A DNA stretch of 44,542 nucleotides from Clostridia bacterium (GTDB lineage Bacteria; Bacillota; Clostridia; TANB77; CAG-508), in the NCBI GenBank assembly GCA_017934475.1, contig JAGBJN010000018.1:1-44542 (forward strand), given 5' to 3'. The number at the start of each line of letters is the position of its first letter. Position 1 is the first letter of the stretch. This document shows, piece by piece, positions 32,016 through 41,509 of the stretch. A model generated the notes under the pieces. That model was given only the letters and a program-made list of their open reading frames with translations. It was not told the DNA's origin and ran no database searches. The position numbers were made by a program, and so were the translations under genes.

Positions 32016-34466
32016 ATGATATATAAATTTACTAAAAAAGCAGAAGAAGCAATTGCTATTGCAAGTGATATAGCAATAAAATTTGGACATAACTACATAG
32101 GAACAGAACATTTACTATATGGATTACTTGAAGAAGGTTCAGGAGTTGCAAGCAAGGTACTAGAAAATCAAAATATAACGTCAAAACAAATAGAAGAACA
32201 AATAGAAATATTAGTTGGAAAAAATGAAGAAGAATCAGATAAAATAGAAGGATTTACACCAAGAACTAAAAGAGTAATAGAGAATGCCTTTAAAGAATCA
32301 AGAAGAATTGGCTCAGAATTTATAGGAACAGAGCATTTACTTTTAGGAATAATGAGAGAAGAAGATAGTGTTGCAATTAGAATTTTGTTTGATTTAAATG
32401 TAAATGTTCAAAAATTGTATAATGAATTAATTAGAGTTATAAATGAGGATTTTACTGGGGAGAGTAAGAGCCAAAATAATAACTCTAAATTAGGTGGAAG
32501 TTTTAATCAAACACAAAACTTAAACCAATTTGGAACAGATTTAACAAAACAAGCAATTGAAGGAAAACTAGATCCTGTAATAGGAAGAAAAGAAGAGATA
32601 GATAGAGTTATACAAATATTATCAAGAAGGATGAAAAATAATCCTTGTTTAATAGGTGAGCCAGGGGTTGGTAAAACGGCAGTTGTTGAAGGCTTAGCAG
32701 AAAAAATTATAGCAGAAGATGTACCTGAAATATTAAAAAATAAAAGAGTGGTTTCATTAGATATTTCAAGTATGGTAGCAGGTGCAAAATATAGAGGAGA
32801 TTTTGAAGAAAGAATAAAGAAATGTTTAGAAGAAGTTAAAAAAGCAGGAGATATAATTTTATTTATTGATGAAATTCATACAATAGTTGGCGCAGGTTCG
32901 GCAGAAGGCGCTGTTGATGCAGCAAATATTTTAAAACCACTTCTTGCAAGAGGAGAAATAAAAGTAATTGGTGCAACAACATTAAATGAGTATCGTAAAT
33001 ATATTGAAAAAGATAGTGCTTTAGAAAGAAGATTTAGCCCTGTAACTGTAAATGAACCAACAAGAGAAGACACAATAAAAATACTAGAAGGAATTAGAGA
33101 CAAATATGAAGCACATCATAATGTAAAAATAACAGAAGAGGCTATAAAGGCAGCAGTGGATTTGTCTATTAGATATATAAATGATAGATTTTTACCAGAT
33201 AAAGCAATTGATTTAGTTGATGAAGCTGCTTCAAAGATTAGAATGAGAACATATACTGAGCCTGAAAATATAAAGAAACTTGAAGATGAAATTGAAGAAA
33301 TAAAAAAAGAAAAAGAAGAAGCAGTAAAAGGCCAAGATTTTGAAAAAGCAGCAATATTAAGAGATAATCAACGTGAAAAAGAAGAAAAACTAAATAAAGA
33401 AAAACAAAAATGGGACAACAAAAATAGTAAAGAAATTTTAACTTTAACAGAAGAGGATATTGCAGAAATAATAGCAGGATGGACAAGAATACCAGCACAA
33501 AAAATAACAGAAAGTGAAAATGAAAAATTAAGAAATTTAGAACAAAATTTACATGAAAGGGTAGTTGGACAAAATGAGGCAGTAGAAGCGGTGGCAAAAG
33601 CTATAAGAAGAGGAAGAGTTGGACTTAAAGATCCAAATCGTCCAATAGGATCTTTTCTTTTCTTAGGGCCAACAGGCGTAGGAAAAACGGAACTTTCTAA
33701 GGCATTGGCTGAAAGTTTATTTGGAAATGAAGATTCAATGATTAGAATTGATATGTCAGAATACATGGAAGGACATTCAGTATCAAAGTTAATTGGTTCA
33801 CCACCAGGATACGTTGGCTATGATGAAGGAGGACAATTAACAGAAAAGATTCGTAGAAATCCATATTCAGTTATTTTATTTGATGAAATTGAAAAGGCAC
33901 ATCCAGATGTAATGAACATGTTACTTCAAATATTAGATGATGGCAGGTTAACAGACAGCAATGGTAGAACAGTTAATTTTAAAAATACAGTAATTATTAT
34001 GACATCAAATATTGGAGCAAGATTAATTACAGATAAGAAAACACTAGGATTTACCTCTAAAACAGATGAGAATGAAGAATTAGGTAAGGAATATGAAGAG
34101 ACAAAGAAAGATGTAATGGCAGAACTTAAAAAGGAATTCAGACCAGAGTTTATAAACCGTATAGATGAAATAATAGTATTCCATAAGCTTCAAAAAGATG
34201 AATTAAAACAAATTGTTGATATTATGCTAAAAGGTGTAATTAAAAGAATGGAAGATCAAAACATTAAAATAGAAGTTTCAGATGAAGTCAAAGATAAAAT
34301 TATAGAAGTAGGAACGGATAGTGCTTATGGTGCAAGACCATTAAAAAGAACAATACAAAATATGATTGAAGATAAGCTTGCAGAAGCAATATTGGATGGA
34401 AAAGTAAAACAAGGTAAAAAAGCAAAAATATCACTAGATGATGAAGGAAATGTTGTAATAAAATAA
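32016..34466 (+). CDS. clpC: ATP-dependent Clp protease ATPase subunit ClpC
   Basis: 816 residues, normal length. Two Clp_N repeats each keep GTEH (E31 and E106, matching the phosphoarginine-binding glutamates E32 and E106 described for B. subtilis ClpC). AAA-1 has Walker A GEPGVGKT at G214. The middle domain has the UVR-like [23 protein letters not shown]-2 has GPTGVGKT at G551, followed by a D2-small domain ending in [18 protein letters not shown]. It unfolds substrates for ClpP. ATG follows AAAGGAGAG, 74 bp after mcsA, with no room for mcsB. CtsR control is predicted. Confidence 0.97.
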   Translation: MIYKFTKKAEEAIAIASDIAIKFGHNYIGTEHLLYGLLEEGSGVASKVLENQNITSKQIEEQIEILVGKNEEESDKIEGFTPRTKRVIENAFKESRRIGSEFIGTEHLLLGIMREEDSVAIRILFDLNVNVQKLYNELIRVINEDFTGESKSQNNNSKLGGSFNQTQNLNQFGTDLTKQAIEGKLDPVIGRKEEIDRVIQILSRRMKNNPCLIGEPGVGKTAVVEGLAEKIIAEDVPEILKNKRVVSLDISSMVAGAKYRGDFEERIKKCLEEVKKAGDIILFIDEIHTIVGAGSAEGAVDAANILKPLLARGEIKVIGATTLNEYRKYIEKDSALERRFSPVTVNEPTREDTIKILEGIRDKYEAHHNVKITEEAIKAAVDLSIRYINDRFLPDKAIDLVDEAASKIRMRTYTEPENIKKLEDEIEEIKKEKEEAVKGQDFEKAAILRDNQREKEEKLNKEKQKWDNKNSKEILTLTEEDIAEIIAGWTRIPAQKITESENEKLRNLEQNLHERVVGQNEAVEAVAKAIRRGRVGLKDPNRPIGSFLFLGPTGVGKTELSKALAESLFGNEDSMIRIDMSEYMEGHSVSKLIGSPPGYVGYDEGGQLTEKIRRNPYSVILFDEIEKAHPDVMNMLLQILDDGRLTDSNGRTVNFKNTVIIMTSNIGARLITDKKTLGFTSKTDENEELGKEYEETKKDVMAELKKEFRPEFINRIDEIIVFHKLQKDELKQIVDIMLKGVIKRMEDQNIKIEVSDEVKDKIIEVGTDSAYGARPLKRTIQNMIEDKLAEAILDGKVKQGKKAKISLDDEGNVVIK

Positions 34467-34474
34467 ATAAAAAC

Positions 34475-34509
34475 AAAGAAAGATGGCTTTTTTTTAGTCA
34501 TCTTTCTTT
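34475..34509 (+). terminator. clpC terminator
   Basis: An 11-bp stem (AAAGAAAGATG / CATCTTTCTTT) with an internal T-run in the loop. Confidence 0.75.
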
Positions 34510-34533
34510 CTATATAAATAAATGTAAAAACTA

Positions 34534-34562
34534 TTGAAAAAAAATATACTTTATGATATAAG
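34534..34562 (+). promoter_or_regulatory. Promoter of the rlmN-prpC-prkC operon
   Basis: TTGAAA (34534-34539), a 17-bp spacer and TATAAG (34557-34562), 55 bp before rlmN. Confidence 0.6.
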
Positions 34563-34617
34563 TATGATATATAAATATATACGGAAATAAGGATTTTTTA
34601 GAGAAAAAGGAATATAT

Positions 34618-35643
34618 ATGAAAAATATCAAGGATTTTACATTAGATGAACTAAAAGAAGAACTTCAAAACTTAGGGGAAAAGCCATTTCGAGCAACTCA
34701 AATTTTTCACTGGTTATATGTTGAAAAAGTAAAAAGTTTTGAAGAAATGACAGATTTATCTGTAAGCTTAAGAGAAAAATTAAGTCAAGAATATACAATG
34801 TGCAATTTTAATATATTAAGAAAGTTAGAAGCATCTGATGGAACAAAAAAATATTTATTTGATGTACTAGATGGAAATGCAATTGAAACAGTACTTATGG
34901 AATATCACCATGGGAAAACAATATGTGTATCTTCACAAATAGGATGTAAAATGGGATGTAAATTTTGTGCATCAACAGGAATACCATTTATCAGAAGTCT
35001 TACGGCTGGTGAAATTGTAGAACAATTGATAGCAGTAGAACAAGATACTGGAGATAGAATTTCAAATATTGTTTTTATGGGAATAGGAGAACCTTTAGAC
35101 AATTATGATAATGTTATAAAAGCAATTAGAATAATAAATCATCCTAAAGGATTAAATATAGGAGCAAGGCATATTAGTGTATCAACAAGTGGTTTAGTAC
35201 CAAAAATATACGATTTGGCTAAAGAAAACATACCATGTACGCTTTCTATTTCACTTCATGCAACAAATGATGAAAAGAGAAGCAGTATGATGCCAGTTAA
35301 CAATGCATTTAATATAGAAAAATTAATTAAAGCTTGCAAGGATTATATTGCAGCTACAAATAGAAGGATATCTTTTGAATATGCTCTAGCAAAAGATAAT
35401 AATGACAATTTAGAAGATGCAAAAGAACTAGTAAAGTTATTAAGAGGAATGAATGCACATGTAAATCTTATTCCAATTAATAAAATAGAAAATGGAGCAT
35501 ATACCAAAAGCACAAATGAAAACATTATTAAATTTAGAGATTACTTAAATGACCATGGAATTGTAGCGACAATTAGAAGAGAACTTGGATCAGATATAGA
35601 TGCAGCATGTGGCCAATTAAGAAGACAAAGTTTAAAGAAATAA
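34618..35643 (+). CDS. rlmN: 23S rRNA/tRNA adenine-C2 methyltransferase RlmN
   Basis: 341 residues. The radical SAM cluster ligands C110-KMG-C114-KF-C117 lie in SQIGCKMGCKFCASTG, and the C-terminal catalytic cysteine C331 is in DIDAACGQLRRQ. FMGIGEPLDNYDNV and SISLHATNDEKRS are RlmN blocks. It makes m2A2503 in 23S rRNA and m2A37 in some tRNAs. In Cfr the product is C8-methyl; the RlmN-type N-terminus (FTLDELKEELQNLGEKPFRA) and GEPLDNY favour RlmN. It heads the operon with prpC 37 bp downstream, a common Firmicutes arrangement. Confidence 0.96.
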   Translation: MKNIKDFTLDELKEELQNLGEKPFRATQIFHWLYVEKVKSFEEMTDLSVSLREKLSQEYTMCNFNILRKLEASDGTKKYLFDVLDGNAIETVLMEYHHGKTICVSSQIGCKMGCKFCASTGIPFIRSLTAGEIVEQLIAVEQDTGDRISNIVFMGIGEPLDNYDNVIKAIRIINHPKGLNIGARHISVSTSGLVPKIYDLAKENIPCTLSISLHATNDEKRSSMMPVNNAFNIEKLIKACKDYIAATNRRISFEYALAKDNNDNLEDAKELVKLLRGMNAHVNLIPINKIENGAYTKSTNENIIKFRDYLNDHGIVATIRRELGSDIDAACGQLRRQSLKK

Positions 35644-35680
35644 CCGAAGAACAAAATAAAAAAAGAACAGGAGAATACAA

Positions 35681-36406
35681 ATGGAAGCTTTTGCGAAAAC
35701 TGATATTGGAAAAGCAAGAGAAATGAATCAAGATTACTATGCAGTCCCGGATTGGGAAGATCCTATGCATTTGTATATTTTAGCAGATGGAATGGGAGGA
35801 TATAATGGTGGAGAGGTAGCAAGTAAACTTGCAACAATTACAGCATTACATTATATAAAAAGTAATTTTGATACAATAGTAAAAGATAAAGACAGCATTT
35901 TATTACTTATAAAAAGTGCGATGGAATATGCTAATATGGTTGTATACGAAAAGGCAAAAGAAGAACCTGAACTTACAGGAATGGGTACAACATTAGAGAT
36001 ATGTTTAATATATAATAACAAAATATTTATAGGTCATGTAGGAGATAGTAGAATATACAGAATTAGAAATGAACTGATTAGAAAACTTACTCATGATCAT
36101 AGTTATGTAGAAAAATTAGTTGATGACGGAACAATAACAAAAGAAGAAGCAAGTCACCATCCTAAAAAGAATATGTTAATGAAAGCATTAGGATGTAAAG
36201 CATTTTTAGAACCAGATGTTACTTCAAAGGCTATGCAAAAAGGTGATACAATACTTATGTGTAGTGATGGATTAACCAATATGCTAGACGAAAAGGAAAT
36301 ATATGAAATTATAAAAGAAGATTACAAGGTAGCAGCAAATAAATTAATAGAAAAAGCAAATGAAAAAGGCGGCTATGATAATATTACAGCAATTGTAATT
36401 CATTAA
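35681..36406 (+). CDS. prpC: PP2C-type serine/threonine phosphatase PrpC
   Basis: 241 residues. The metal-binding motifs are REMNQDYYAV, ILADGMGGYNGGEVAS, GHVGDSRIYRIR, MCSDGLTNMLD and GGYDNITAIVI. It reverses phosphorylation by the adjacent kinase PrkC. ATG follows ACAGGAGAAT. The next gene starts 15 bp later, so the pair is co-translated. Confidence 0.96.
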   Translation: MEAFAKTDIGKAREMNQDYYAVPDWEDPMHLYILADGMGGYNGGEVASKLATITALHYIKSNFDTIVKDKDSILLLIKSAMEYANMVVYEKAKEEPELTGMGTTLEICLIYNNKIFIGHVGDSRIYRIRNELIRKLTHDHSYVEKLVDDGTITKEEASHHPKKNMLMKALGCKAFLEPDVTSKAMQKGDTILMCSDGLTNMLDEKEIYEIIKEDYKVAANKLIEKANEKGGYDNITAIVIH

Positions 36407-36421
36407 TAAGGAGAGAAAAAA

Positions 36422-38380
36422 ATGGATTTAATAGGAAATTATATAGGAAGTCGATATGAAGTAATTGAAAAAGTCGGCAATGGTGGAATGGCAACTGTAT
36501 ATAAAGCAAAAGACAAAGTTCTTAATAGATTTGTAGCAGTTAAAGTTTTAAAAGAAGAATTTACAACAGATATGGAATTTATTAGAAGATTTAATGCAGA
36601 AGCACAATCAGCTGCAGGATTTACACATCCTAATATAGTCTCAGTATATGATGTTGGACATGATGAAAACATTTATTATATAGTTATGGAATTAGTACAA
36701 GGAAAGACTTTAAAACAAATAATAATTGAAGATGGAACACTTCCTTGGAAATGGGCAACTAATGTTGCAATACAAATTGCATCAGCATTAGAAGCTGCAC
36801 ATAAAAATAATATAATTCATAGAGATATAAAACCACATAATATAATTATTACAGAAGATGGAGTTGCAAAAGTTACTGATTTTGGTATAGCAAAAGCAGT
36901 ATCAAATTCTACAATTACAGCATTTGGAACAACTATTGGATCAGTACATTATTTCTCACCTGAACATGCAAGAGGTGGAATAACAGATGCTAAATCAGAC
37001 TTATATTCACTTGGAGTTGTAATGTATGAAATGCTAACAGGTAAAGTTCCTTTTGATGCAGATACACCGGTTTCTATAGCATTAAAGCATATGCAAGAAA
37101 AACTAATTGAACCAATGAAATTGAACCCAAGTATACCACTTGCATTAAATCAAATAATAGTAAAAGCAATGCAAAAAGATCCAAGTATGAGATATCAATC
37201 TGCAACAGAAATGCTTAAAGATTTAAATATGGCATTAAAAAATCCTGAGGGAAGATTTGCAGACGAACAATCAACACAAAAAATACCGGTTGTAGATATA
37301 CCAAAACAAGAAAAGAATAAAGAAGCAAAATCAGAAAATAAAGATAAAACAGAGAAAAAAGATAATATATTTAAAAAGTATCCATGGTTAAAATTTGTAT
37401 TAATTGGAGTAATAGCATTAATTTTAGCAATTGCAGGTTTCTTTATAGCAAGAGGAATTAATGATGCGGGTACAATTAGAAACGTTGCAATTCCAGAACT
37501 TACAGGACTTACAAAACAGGAAGTAGAAGATAAGTTAAAAGAAGTTAGTTCAAAATTAACTTATGAAATTAAATCAGAAGAATATAGCTCAGATGTAGAA
37601 GCTGGAAAAGTAATTTCACAAGAACCAGCATATAGAAAGAATTACACAATAAAAGAAAATACAAACTTTACGTTAGTTATAAGTAAAGGTGTAGAGATGG
37701 TAAAAGTTCCAAAAATAGTTGGAATGACTTATGACGAAGCTGTTAAAGAATTAGAAAAAAATAAATTAAAAGCAGAAAAAGTTGAAGAAGTTAGCGAAAC
37801 AGTAGAAGCAGGAATAGTTATTGGGCAAGAAGTAGAAGAAGGAACAGAAGCAAATGCTGGAACAACAATAAAAGTTACAACAAGTATAGGAAATGGACTT
37901 GAAAAAGTTTTAGTTCCATATGTAGTTGGAAAGACAGAAGAAAATGCAACAAAAGATTTAGTTGGCGCAAAACTTGCAGTAGAAGTTATTTATGAAGAAG
38001 ATAAATCAAAATCTGATGGAGTTGTATTAAAACAAAGCATTGAAGTAAGCCAAGTAGTTGATGAAGGAACTACTGTTATGATTACAGTAAATAAAATTGC
38101 ACAGATTAAAGATGGTACAGTAAATATCAATTTAAAAACATTAACAGGATATGCTGATCCTAAAGGTAATGAAACTAAAGATGTACCTTCAGTTAAAGTT
38201 AAAATAACTGTTGATGGTGAAAATGTATACGAAAAATCACATAAACAAAACACAACACAAATTTCAACATCTATTCAAGGAAAAGGAAACGTTGAAATTA
38301 AGGTTTATGTAGATAATATTTTAAAACAAACTAAAAATTTAGATATGAATGGATCAAATCCAGTAGTAACATTTGAATAA
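36422..38380 (+). CDS. prkC: PASTA-domain Ser/Thr kinase PrkC
   Basis: 652 residues. The cytoplasmic kinase domain (about 12-272) has a G-rich loop GNGGMATVY, the ATP lysine K41 in VAVKVL, catalytic HRDIKPHN (H133, D135) and DFG (D153). A Lys/Glu linker and one membrane segment (about 323-343) lead to three PASTA repeats (about 354-423, 424-494, 495-560) that bind muropeptides, then an extra ~90-residue beta-rich C-terminal domain (GTVNINLKTLTGYADPKGNE...). In spore formers PrkC senses muropeptides for germination and cell-wall control. The Firmicutes cluster prpC-prkC-rsgA-rpe is preserved. Confidence 0.96.
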   Translation: MDLIGNYIGSRYEVIEKVGNGGMATVYKAKDKVLNRFVAVKVLKEEFTTDMEFIRRFNAEAQSAAGFTHPNIVSVYDVGHDENIYYIVMELVQGKTLKQIIIEDGTLPWKWATNVAIQIASALEAAHKNNIIHRDIKPHNIIITEDGVAKVTDFGIAKAVSNSTITAFGTTIGSVHYFSPEHARGGITDAKSDLYSLGVVMYEMLTGKVPFDADTPVSIALKHMQEKLIEPMKLNPSIPLALNQIIVKAMQKDPSMRYQSATEMLKDLNMALKNPEGRFADEQSTQKIPVVDIPKQEKNKEAKSENKDKTEKKDNIFKKYPWLKFVLIGVIALILAIAGFFIARGINDAGTIRNVAIPELTGLTKQEVEDKLKEVSSKLTYEIKSEEYSSDVEAGKVISQEPAYRKNYTIKENTNFTLVISKGVEMVKVPKIVGMTYDEAVKELEKNKLKAEKVEEVSETVEAGIVIGQEVEEGTEANAGTTIKVTTSIGNGLEKVLVPYVVGKTEENATKDLVGAKLAVEVIYEEDKSKSDGVVLKQSIEVSQVVDEGTTVMITVNKIAQIKDGTVNINLKTLTGYADPKGNETKDVPSVKVKITVDGENVYEKSHKQNTTQISTSIQGKGNVEIKVYVDNILKQTKNLDMNGSNPVVTFE

Positions 38381-38386
38381 TAAAAT

Positions 38387-38411
38387 AAGAGGGTTGAATA
38401 TCAATCCTCTT
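38387..38411 (+). terminator. Hairpin between prkC and rsgA
   Basis: An 11-bp stem with one G-U pair (AAGAGGGTTGA / TCAATCCTCTT) and an ATA loop. There is no T-run, so it is an attenuator or mRNA-processing hairpin rather than a clear terminator. Confidence 0.5.
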
Positions 38412-38432
38412 AAAATATATAAAAGAGGTAAA

Positions 38433-39308
38433 ATGGAAGGATTAATAATAAGTAATATATCTAACTTATATCAAGTAAAAGTAGAAAATAAAGTAATTGA
38501 ATGTAGTGTTAGAGGAAGAATAAAACAAACTGATTTATCCCCAGTAGTAGGAGATAATGTGGAAATAGAACTTCTTGACAATGAAGATAAAGGTATTATA
38601 AACGATATTATAGACAGAAAAACATATTGTAAAAGACCTAAAATTGCTAATTTATCACAAATAATACTAGTTGTTTCATTAAAGAATCCAAAACCAGATT
38701 TATTATTACTAGATAAGCAGCTTGCATACAGTGAGTACTTAAATATAAAACCGATTATATGCATAAATAAAATTGACGTAGGTGATAGAGAAGTATTAAA
38801 AAAAATACATAGTATTTATGAAAAGATTGGATATAAAGTAATAGAAACAGCAGCAAAGGAAAATATTGGAGTAGAAGAAATAAAGAAAATACTTAAAGGA
38901 AATATAACAGCTTTTTCTGGAAATTCTGGAGTTGGTAAATCTACACTTATTAATAAATTATTAAATAGAGATGAGGCTAAAGAGGGAGAAATAAGTGTAA
39001 AAAATAAAAAAGGGAAAAATACAACGACATCAAGTTTTCTATATGAAATAGATGAAGGTTATATAGCAGATACACCGGGTTTTTCAACATTTTCAATAGA
39101 AGAAATAGAAAGTAAAGATTTAGCACATTATTTTATAGAATTTACAGATTATATTTCTGAATGTGAGTATGGAGATTGCAGCCATATAAAAGAAAATAAT
39201 TGTGGAATTAAAGATGCTTTAAATAATGGAAAAATAAATATAGAAAGATATGAAAATTATTGTAAGATATGTGAAGAATTAAAAGACAAGGAGGAACGCA
39301 AATGGTAG
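38433..39308 (+). CDS. rsgA: Ribosome biogenesis GTPase RsgA (YloQ)
   Basis: 291 residues from ATG 38433 (AGAGG 6-7 nt upstream; a longer in-frame start at 38373 would overlap prkC and run through the hairpin). A circularly permuted GTPase: an N-terminal OB fold (EGLIISNISNLYQVKVENK), G4 CINKID before G1 GNSGVGKST (G163), then DTPGFS. The C-terminal zinc knuckle has C-EYGD-C-SHIKENN-C. It checks 30S subunit maturation. It overlaps rpe by 7 bp. Confidence 0.95.
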   Translation: MEGLIISNISNLYQVKVENKVIECSVRGRIKQTDLSPVVGDNVEIELLDNEDKGIINDIIDRKTYCKRPKIANLSQIILVVSLKNPKPDLLLLDKQLAYSEYLNIKPIICINKIDVGDREVLKKIHSIYEKIGYKVIETAAKENIGVEEIKKILKGNITAFSGNSGVGKSTLINKLLNRDEAKEGEISVKNKKGKNTTTSSFLYEIDEGYIADTPGFSTFSIEEIESKDLAHYFIEFTDYISECEYGDCSHIKENNCGIKDALNNGKINIERYENYCKICEELKDKEERKW

Positions 39309-39961
39309 AAGTTGCAACATCACTATTATCAATTGATGAAGAAAAAAGTATACAAACAATATATGACATAGAAGTAGCAGGAACAGATTATTTCCATATA
39401 GATGTTATGGATGGAAAATTTGTAAAAAGAGATACAATAGAATTGATGAGAAAATACACAGAATATATAAAACAAATTGCAAATACAAAGATAGAAGTTC
39501 ACTTAATGGTAAAAGATGTATTAAACTTTGTAAAAGCATATATTGACATGGATGTAGATTGTATAATGTTTCATGTAGAGGCATGCAGAAGTGAAAGTGA
39601 AATAGCAGATATAATTAAATATTTGAAAGATAATAATACTAAAGTTGGTCTTGTAATTAATCCTAAAACAGAGATAAATAAAATATTTAATTATTTACCA
39701 TATATTCACAGAGTTTTAGTAATGAGTGTAGAGCCTGGAGAGGGAGGACAAAAATTTATAGAAAACTCAATTGGAAAAATACAAGAACTAAACAAATATA
39801 TTTATGAAAATGGATATGAAGTAGATATAGAAGTTGATGGTGGAGTAAATAATGAAAATGCAGAATTATTAAGTGATGCAGGTGCTAATATAATAGTTGC
39901 TGGAAGTTATATTGCAAATTCAAATAATTACAAAGAAGCAATTGAAAGTATTAGAAAATAA
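39302..39961 (+). CDS. rpe: Ribulose-phosphate 3-epimerase
   Basis: 219 residues, a TIM-barrel epimerase interconverting ribulose-5-P and xylulose-5-P. HIDVMDGKFV and EVHLMVKD carry active-site residues; MSVEPGEGGQKF, EVDGGVN and IVAGSYI form the phosphate and late-strand motifs. The usual PN(I/L)TFG after the first motif is replaced by KRDTIE, a small divergence. It starts within the end of rsgA behind AAGGAGG. Last gene of the operon. Confidence 0.93.
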   Translation: MVEVATSLLSIDEEKSIQTIYDIEVAGTDYFHIDVMDGKFVKRDTIELMRKYTEYIKQIANTKIEVHLMVKDVLNFVKAYIDMDVDCIMFHVEACRSESEIADIIKYLKDNNTKVGLVINPKTEINKIFNYLPYIHRVLVMSVEPGEGGQKFIENSIGKIQELNKYIYENGYEVDIEVDGGVNNENAELLSDAGANIIVAGSYIANSNNYKEAIESIRK

Positions 39962-39970
39962 AAAATAGTA

Positions 39971-40000
39971 AAAAAAGAAGTTCGTTAGAACTTCTTTTTT
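39971..40000. terminator. Bidirectional terminator between rpe and the bactofilin-like gene
   Basis: A 13-bp perfect stem (AAAAAAGAAGTTC / GAACTTCTTTTTT) with loop GTTA between converging genes. Confidence 0.9.
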
Positions 40001-40006
40001 TATATA

Positions 40007-41281
40007 TTATTCGGCTTTTTCTTTTTTGCTAGGTAATAAGTTTACTATAACTACACCTACACCAAATGTCCAAGCTAAGAATCCTACTAAACCACCTAAT
40101 ACTGGGATTAAGCATACTACCCAAAGAACTAATGCAGAAAGAAGTGAGAATAATATAGTAAATAATTTTCCATCTTTCTTAATTAGTTTTGCAAATAGTT
40201 TACCAAAATATGTACAAGCTACTGCTGAACCAACAATACTTACTAGTAAAAGTACTAAGAATAATATTGAAGATAGTATTAATGATAAATAGAATAGTTG
40301 ATCAATTGCTCCTAAAGTAAAGATTAGGATAAGTAAAGTTATACCTATTACAATTGAAGAAGCAATTAAAAATACAGGCCAAGAAAGTATACCAACACCT
40401 AATGATGCGAAAGCTTTACCAACTTTCATTTCACTTAATTTTTTAGTGAATTTAGGTGTAACAAGAATTAAGAATAAAGTAACTAATAATGTTGTAACTA
40501 ATATACTTACTAACTCTTTAATTTTTCTTACAATTATTGCTCCAACTGAAACTTTTGCAACTGCTCCTGGATCAACTTCAGTTTCTGAATTTTCAACTTT
40601 TTCTTGTTGATATTTAATTTCACCAGCTACTGCTCCTTCTGGTGCTGTATATTCAGCAGCTCCTGAAGTATAGTCTAAATCACCATAAATTACAGTTCCG
40701 ACTGTTTCATCAAAGTTAAGGCTGTTTCCAACTATAAATGCATTTCTTCTAATTTTTCCTGCTAATGATATATCATTACCTGCTACTTTTAAATCACGGT
40801 ATACATATCCGTTATTTTGTAATTTGAATGAAGAGCACATAGCATATAAATCATAAGAAATACCATTCATTGTGATTTCTTCTGCCATAGCAAAAATACT
40901 GCTATATACATATCCTCCATCAATGTTTAATTTTTGAGCCATTACGAATAAGTCCCCACCGATTTCACCTTTTATTGTTACTTCTTGACCAATAACAAAA
41001 GCGTTACCATCAATAATTCCATCAACAACAACGTTTTGATCACATGCAAAATAATCTTTGTATGTCCAATCAGAAGTATCTGGTGTTTGAGTTGCTGATG
41101 GATCTGCGGTAGTTACAGCTCCTGAAGCTAATAAATTATTTAAATCTTCTTCAGAAATTGTCAATGTTCCATCAGTTGACTCTGTAGCATCAGCTGGTTC
41201 TGTAGCGTAACAATATGTTGAAATTAAAAGAACGATAAGCATTAATGCTAATAAAAATTTAACTTTTGTCTTTTTTACCAT
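40007..41281 (-). CDS. Secreted/membrane bactofilin-like protein
   Basis: 424 residues from ATG 41281 (GGAG 8 nt upstream; the in-frame ATG at 41299 overlaps the site). A signal peptide (about 1-26, KFLLALMLIVLLISTYCYA), an acidic linker, then a beta-solenoid of short repeats (about 75-190; VVVDGIIDGNAFVIGQEVTI, GEIGGDLFVMAQKLNIDGG) like the polymer-forming DUF583/bactofilin fold. The C-terminal half has about four to five membrane segments (LVSILVTTLLVTLFLILV, LGVGILSWPVFLIASSIVIG and others). Bactofilins are usually cytoplasmic; the signal peptide implies this solenoid faces outside. Function unknown. Confidence 0.8.
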   Translation of the reverse strand: MVKKTKVKFLLALMLIVLLISTYCYATEPADATESTDGTLTISEEDLNNLLASGAVTTADPSATQTPDTSDWTYKDYFACDQNVVVDGIIDGNAFVIGQEVTIKGEIGGDLFVMAQKLNIDGGYVYSSIFAMAEEITMNGISYDLYAMCSSFKLQNNGYVYRDLKVAGNDISLAGKIRRNAFIVGNSLNFDETVGTVIYGDLDYTSGAAEYTAPEGAVAGEIKYQQEKVENSETEVDPGAVAKVSVGAIIVRKIKELVSILVTTLLVTLFLILVTPKFTKKLSEMKVGKAFASLGVGILSWPVFLIASSIVIGITLLILIFTLGAIDQLFYLSLILSSILFLVLLLVSIVGSAVACTYFGKLFAKLIKKDGKLFTILFSLLSALVLWVVCLIPVLGGLVGFLAWTFGVGVVIVNLLPSKKEKAE

Positions 41282-41314
41282 TTTGTTTTCTCCTTTCATA
41301 TATTTTATGTAATA

Positions 41315-41343
41315 AGTTTATATCTTTGGGCTTTTTTTGTCAA
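41315..41343 (-). promoter_or_regulatory. Promoter of the bactofilin-like gene
   Basis: Minus strand TTGACA (41338-41343), a 17-bp spacer and TAAACT (41315-41320), about 35 bp before the start. Confidence 0.65.
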
Positions 41344-41391
41344 GAAATTTACAAACTATTCACAATAAAAAATAAGTAAAAAAAAGTCGAA

Positions 41392-41431
41392 AAATATTAA
41401 ATTTTTGTTACAAATATTAAGTTTTTATTAC
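41392..41431 (+). repeat. Tandem 20-bp direct repeat upstream of the esterase gene
   Basis: AAATATTAAATTTTTGTTAC (41392-41411) and AAATATTAAGTTTTTATTAC (41412-41431) match at 18 of 20 positions, head to tail. They lie about 30 bp before TATAAT (41460-41465) and 80 bp before the start codon, so they could be a regulator binding site. Confidence 0.6.
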
Positions 41432-41509
41432 ATTTATAGTATTTTTATATTATAAGACTTATAATATAACTAAATAAAACTTAATTATATTTAATAAAAG
41501 GGGTTAATT

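Noticed and set aside
33238-33766. Long minus-strand open frames opposite clpC
   Set aside because: Antisense shadows of a strongly coding plus-strand gene; their composition (Leu/Phe/Ser-rich) is what reverse-reading A-rich codons produce.
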